DNA of 7,965 nucleotides from Nanobdellota archaeon. Its GTDB lineage: Archaea > Thermoproteota > Nitrososphaeria > Nitrososphaerales > Nitrosopumilaceae. This document shows positions 5,595-7,965 of the stretch, piece after piece. The notes under the pieces were generated by a model that was not told the DNA's origin, searched no databases, and saw nothing but the letters and a program-made list of their open reading frames with translations. The stretch spans positions 1 to 7,965 of the forward strand of contig JAAUVF010000037.1 of assembly GCA_012030815.1 (NCBI GenBank), in the 5' to 3' direction. The position numbers were made by a program, and so were the translations under genes. Every line of letters starts with the position of its first letter. Positions within the stretch are counted from its first letter, which is position 1.

Positions 5595-6360
5595 AATTGC
5601 AGCTTTTTCAATCAATATATCTTCAAGAGGGTTTTTTGACATTACTGCACCAAGTTGCTTATCATTTATTTTGAAATGTTTTTTTAAAAAATGCTGTATT
5701 ATTTTTTGAAAAGATTTCAGCAGACATAGTTTCAAGTTCTTTGTAAAGTTGATCTAATAATTTCTTATTACCAAGTGCAATAAGAATAAAATTTTGTTTT
5801 GGTTTTAATCCAGCAGAATCAATTGCATATGAAATTTGAGATGATATAGCAAAACGCATCAAGATATCCATTTCAAATTTATTTGACAGCAAGATATCAT
5901 TTTTCTCAGAATAAACAGATAGTCCAATAATTTTTTTAAGGTGATAAGTATTTAAAATAAAATTACTAGATATAGCCTGGATCTTTACTCCAGGAAATTT
6001 TTTCCTAAGGTTATCAATGTAAGATATAGTAATGTCGTTTTGGCCTTTAATTTCAACAACTTGAATTAATTTATTAGAAATGTTTAGTATCAATCTTTTA
6101 GATGAGCCTCCATGAATAACAGGGATTATACTAACTACATCGTTGTTTTTAATTTTAGTATTTTTACCATCCATGGCTGAAGAATCAGCACCATTAATTG
6201 CTATCAAAATATTTTCAACATCAAGGTTAGGAGTATCTATAGGTTTTAGATTTAATAATAAATCAAGGAGTTGTTGAATAGTTATATCAGATTTTTCAAT
6301 TTTTAGTACATCAGTTGAAAACGATTTTTTTGCTCCGCCTACAAGTTTAACAATTATCAT
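5586..6360 (-). CDS. Ubiquitin-like (MoaD/ThiS/Urm1) domain fused to KEOPS subunit Cgi121
   Basis: Residues 1-85 form a beta-grasp domain of the MoaD/ThiS type: MIIVKLVGG at the start, ILIAINGAD (51-59), then NNDVVSIIPVIHGG ending in Gly84-Gly85. Residues 90-220 match Cgi121: a beta start, then EMDILMRFAISSQISYAIDSAGLK and FILIALGNKKLLDQLYKEL. Cgi121 helps the KEOPS complex make t6A37 on tRNA by binding the tRNA 3' end. Uncorrected, the frame stops at 5662 after FFKKTFQNK. Dropping one base from the T7A6 tract at 5679-5691 continues with KKHFKINDKQLGAVMSKNPLEDILIEKAAILL (shown here in parts: KKHFKINDKQLGAV, then MSKNPLEDILIEKAAILL), which fits the Cgi121 C-terminus, to TGA 5586-5588 (257 residues). 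The start is ATG 6358-6360. It lies 54 bases after rps17e on the same strand. Confidence 0.8.
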
Positions 6361-6385
6361 ACAATCATCATCAAAAACGGTAGTG

Positions 6386-6394
6386 ATTAATTTT
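6386..6394 (-). promoter_or_regulatory. TATA-like element for the Cgi121 fusion gene
   Basis: Minus-strand AAAATTAAT, centred about 30 bases before ATG 6360, in the 54-base gap after rps17e. It would give a leader of only a few bases. Confidence 0.35.
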
Positions 6395-6414
6395 CTGTTT
6401 TGCCTAAGTAGAGA

Positions 6415-6729
6415 TTATTCTTGTGTTTCAGAACTTGTGTCTGAGGCAATTTCAATAACTTGTTCTTCTGTTGTATCATCATCAGAAATTTTTTCTTTTA
6501 GTGTGTGATTTTCAACTTTGGAAGACTCGATTTGAGATTGTTTCATTTTTTCATCACGAATTTCTTTTTTAATAAATTTAGTAATATAACCTGCAATTTC
6601 GTTTTTTAGTCCTTTAGAACGGATTATAGCTATTTGATCTAACACTTTTTTGTTATCAGCAAAATCTTCTCCAAATTTTGGCTTGTGCTCATCTAATACT
6701 TCATAAGAAAGTCGCTTAATTCTATCCAT
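6415..6729 (-). CDS. rps17e: Ribosomal protein S17e
   Basis: Small-subunit ribosomal protein found in archaea and eukaryotes. Residues 1-57 carry the family pattern: IKRLSYEVLDEHKPKFGEDF, then NKKVLDQIAIIRSKGLKNEI and AGYITKFIKKEI. Archaeal S17e is usually about 60-70 residues. This one has 104, with a C-terminal extension of about 45 residues that turns strongly acidic and Ser/Thr-rich (ISDDDTTEEQ...SETQE). The ATG at 6727-6729 is chosen because the family domain starts there and a strong TATA box (TATAAAAAA) lies 26 bases upstream. The frame is open upstream into tatD, so as printed the two genes read as one 366-residue protein; I interpret that as the effect of a lost base in the tatD tail. 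Confidence 0.9.
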   Translation of the reverse strand: MDRIKRLSYEVLDEHKPKFGEDFADNKKVLDQIAIIRSKGLKNEIAGYITKFIKKEIRDEKMKQSQIESSKVENHTLKEKISDDDTTEEQVIEIASDTSSETQE

Positions 6730-6750
6730 TCCTCGAGTAATGAACAGGGG

Positions 6751-6759
6751 TTTTTTATA
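6751..6759 (-). promoter_or_regulatory. TATA box for rps17e
   Basis: TATAAAAAA on the minus strand, centred 26 bases before ATG 6729. It lies immediately past the restored tatD stop (TAG at 6761-6763), so the S17e promoter begins where tatD ends. It is the best TATA match in the window. Confidence 0.65.
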
Positions 6760-6760
6760 C

Positions 6761-7515
6761 CTATATTCGCAGGAATGAATTAGAATTTTTTCCAATAACA
6801 AAGCCATTTCATCATATGACTTGTCGAGTATTTTAGAGGCACAAAATACAACACTTGGAATAAAACTAATCTGGCCAGATTTCATTTCAAAACATCTTGA
6901 GAATTTAACAGGACCATCAGTTTCCACAAGAATTTTGTTTTCAAGTGTTTGAGACAATAACGCTTGTTTATCATTGGCATAAATCATAACTGGCCCATAT
7001 GAAACAAAAAAATCCATATCCATTGCTTTTTGAAGTTGTTTTTTGCTTCCATCAAACCAATGTAATAATGCGTGTTTAGCATTATAGGAACTCATTATAG
7101 AAAAAACTTCATCAAGACTTTTTCTAGAATGAATTGATATTGGTTTTTTGAATTTTTCTGCAAGGGAAAGTAAAGTTTCAAAAATACGGATTTGTTTTTT
7201 ATTATCTTCATCAGTTTTTACATATGTTGGATCCAATCCAATCTCCCCAATACCAGAAATGTTTTGTTGATTTTCAGTAATCAGATTTACCATAAATTCT
7301 AAATCATCATCAATGCATTCAGGATGGATTCCAATAAATGGCAAAACCAGTTTACTCTTGGCTCCAATCTCTAACGTTTTTTTAGATGTTATTGCATCCA
7401 TTGAAACGCAGCAAGCTTGGATTTTCATATGTTCCATCCCACTAATTATATAATCAAGATCATTTTGGTAATATGGATCAGATAAATGAATATGAGAATC
7501 ATATAGCCAAGTCAT
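6761..7515 (-). CDS. TatD-family metal-dependent hydrolase
   Basis: A TIM-barrel metal-dependent hydrolase of the TatD family, whose members are mostly DNases with 3'-5' exonuclease or AP-site activity. Metal ligands are visible in order: H8 and H10 (DSHIHL), E91 (GIGEIGLD), H129 (SIHSRK), H152 (LHWFDG) and D200 (VETDGP); GIHP at 62-65 is also typical. As printed, the frame runs on past residue 243 (EKILIHSCEYRYKK...) into S17e. Adding one T to the plus-strand T6 at 6786-6791 instead gives LLLEKNSNSFLRI and TAG at 6761-6763. That is a normal TatD ending (N---F--) and a normal length of 251 residues. The start is ATG 7513-7515. Its promoter region is shared, divergently, with the histone gene. 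The substrate cannot be read from sequence. Confidence 0.9.
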
Positions 7516-7538
7516 TGCTTCAACTTTGAAAATAGTCT

Positions 7539-7546
7539 GTATAAAT
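7539..7546 (-). promoter_or_regulatory. TATA-like element for tatD
   Basis: Minus-strand ATTTATAC, centred 27 bases before the tatD ATG, giving a leaderless start. It overlaps the 14-bp palindrome at 7541-7554. Confidence 0.5.
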
Positions 7547-7554
7547 CGATTTAT
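7541..7554. promoter_or_regulatory. Perfect 14-bp palindrome between tatD and histone
   Basis: ATAAATCGATTTAT reads the same on both strands. It covers the tatD TATA element and lies 25-32 bases from the histone TATA element. A dimeric regulator bound here could control tatD directly; effect on the histone gene is less clear. Confidence 0.35.
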
Positions 7555-7578
7555 TAGTGATATTTTTTAACTCGCAAT

Positions 7579-7587
7579 CTTTTATCG
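7579..7587 (+). promoter_or_regulatory. TATA-like element for the histone gene
   Basis: CTTTTATCG, centred 25 bases before ATG 7608; consistent with a leaderless transcript. Confidence 0.45.
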
Positions 7588-7607
7588 GAAAAAGAAAATA
7601 ATGTGTG

Positions 7608-7823
7608 ATGAAATCATCAGAATTAGGTATTTCAGCAATGTATAGAATTTTAAAAAAATCTGGTGCTGAGAGAGTTAGTGATGAATCAGCAGAGGAATTA
7701 CGAGGAATAATCGAAGAATTAGCTAATAAAATTGCAAAAAGCGCAGTCGATATGGCTTTACATGCAGGAAGAAAAACAATAAAAGCAGAAGACATCAAAC
7801 TTGCCTCAAAACCATTTATCTGA
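7608..7823 (+). CDS. Archaeal histone (HMf-type)
   Basis: A 71-residue single histone-fold protein that wraps DNA as dimers or longer stacks. The order is the helix-1 segment [20 protein letters not shown], the long central helix [20 protein letters not shown] to MALHAGRK, then [12 protein letters not shown]. The RKT DNA-contact loop is present. The histidine of LHAGRKT and the aspartate of AEDI, which form the dimer-dimer interface in HMfB, are both kept, so formation of tetramers or longer polymers is plausible. I chose ATG 7608 because of the TATA element 25 bases upstream; an in-frame GTG sits one codon earlier. It is divergent from tatD and ends 45 bases before tRNA-Cys. Length is normal (66-70 residues is typical) and there is no tail. 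Confidence 0.95.
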   Translation: MKSSELGISAMYRILKKSGAERVSDESAEELRGIIEELANKIAKSAVDMALHAGRKTIKAEDIKLASKPFI

Positions 7824-7838
7824 TTTTAATCTAAAGAG

Positions 7839-7847
7839 TTTAATTAT
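7839..7847 (+). promoter_or_regulatory. TATA-like element for tRNA-Cys
   Basis: TTTAATTAT, centred 26 bases before the first base of the mature tRNA, in the 45-base gap after the histone stop. Confidence 0.45.
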
Positions 7848-7868
7848 TCAATTCATATTTTTCAAAAC

Positions 7869-7942
7869 GGTACTCTGGCAGAACGGTTATGCGTGAGCCT
7901 GCAAAGCTTATACAAGGGGGGTTCGACTCCCCTCGGGTACCT
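7869..7942 (+). tRNA. tRNA-Cys (anticodon GCA)
   Basis: The full cloverleaf can be drawn. Acceptor GGTACTC (7869-7875) pairs with GGGTACC (7935-7941) with one U-G. The D stem is GCA/TGC, with a G13-A22 mismatch and U21, as known for tRNA-Cys. Anticodon stem TGAGC/GCTTA encloses the loop CTGCAAA with anticodon GCA at 7901-7903. The T loop is TTCGACT. U73, the cysteine identity base, is at 7942, and CCA is not encoded. There is no intron. Odd point: the T stem is drawn best as six pairs (GGGGGG/CCCCTC, one G-U), one more than normal. Confidence 0.93.
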
Positions 7943-7949
7943 TCTAGTG

Positions 7950-7954
7950 TTTTT
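7950..7954 (+). terminator. T-run terminator after tRNA-Cys
   Basis: Five consecutive T residues begin eight bases after the tRNA end. Short T-runs are the usual archaeal termination signal; the window ends soon after. Confidence 0.35.
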
Positions 7955-7965
7955 AATTAGTAATT

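Noticed and set aside
7520..7798. Minus-strand ORF of 92 codons opposite the histone
   Set aside because: It is antisense to a clear histone gene and overlaps the tatD promoter region.
1..7965. CRISPR array, insertion sequence, toxin-antitoxin or defence cassette
   Set aside because: No regularly spaced repeats, transposase, terminal inverted repeats or recognisable effector genes were seen on either strand.

Overview
The window looks like low-GC marine thaumarchaeal (Nitrosopumilales / Marine Group I) DNA. It encodes an archaeal histone, ribosomal protein S17e, a short archaeal-type adenylosuccinate synthetase, a Cgi121 (KEOPS) homologue, a Tan1-like THUMP protein and a small winged-helix protein of the kind expanded in Thaumarchaeota. 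Most genes have a TATA-like element centred about 25-30 bases before the start codon and no Shine-Dalgarno sequence, which fits leaderless transcription. Starts include ATG, GTG and TTG.

Layout. Bases 1-112 hold the end of an unknown plus-strand gene that overlaps the end of pyrF. A minus-strand block follows: purA, an unknown 225-residue gene, and pyrF (nucleotide biosynthesis). From 2620 to 3071 is an unknown plus-strand all-helical protein, convergent with a YggX-like protein that carries a zinc ribbon. A 183-base spacer with a 15-bp inverted repeat separates YggX from a small zinc-ribbon gene. Then come a seven-helix membrane protein and a winged-helix regulator (plus), a tiny acidic ORF (minus), a Tan1-like THUMP gene (plus), and a minus-strand set: a ubiquitin-like/Cgi121 fusion, rps17e and tatD. 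The window ends with a histone gene and tRNA-Cys(GCA), both plus.

The most striking property is a series of broken reading frames between 2.7 and 6.8 kb. At nine places, eight of them runs of five or more A or T, a one-base change restores a coherent protein; eight are apparent single-base losses and one is an apparent gain. Affected are the helical protein, the membrane protein (2), the winged-helix protein, the THUMP gene (3), the Cgi121 tail and the tatD tail. So many hits in otherwise well-preserved proteins look more like homopolymer sequencing error than gene decay, but the sequence alone cannot decide. With frames restored the genes pack tightly: THUMP and Cgi121 overlap tail to tail by 9 bases, and the winged-helix gene and the acidic ORF share a TTAA at their stops.

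Functionally, 5.0-8.0 kb has a translation and tRNA theme: Tan1-like (tRNA acetylation), Cgi121 (t6A), S17e and tRNA-Cys. The most unusual gene is the MoaD/Urm1-like domain, with an internal Gly-Gly, fused to Cgi121. No mobile element, CRISPR array or defence system is visible.
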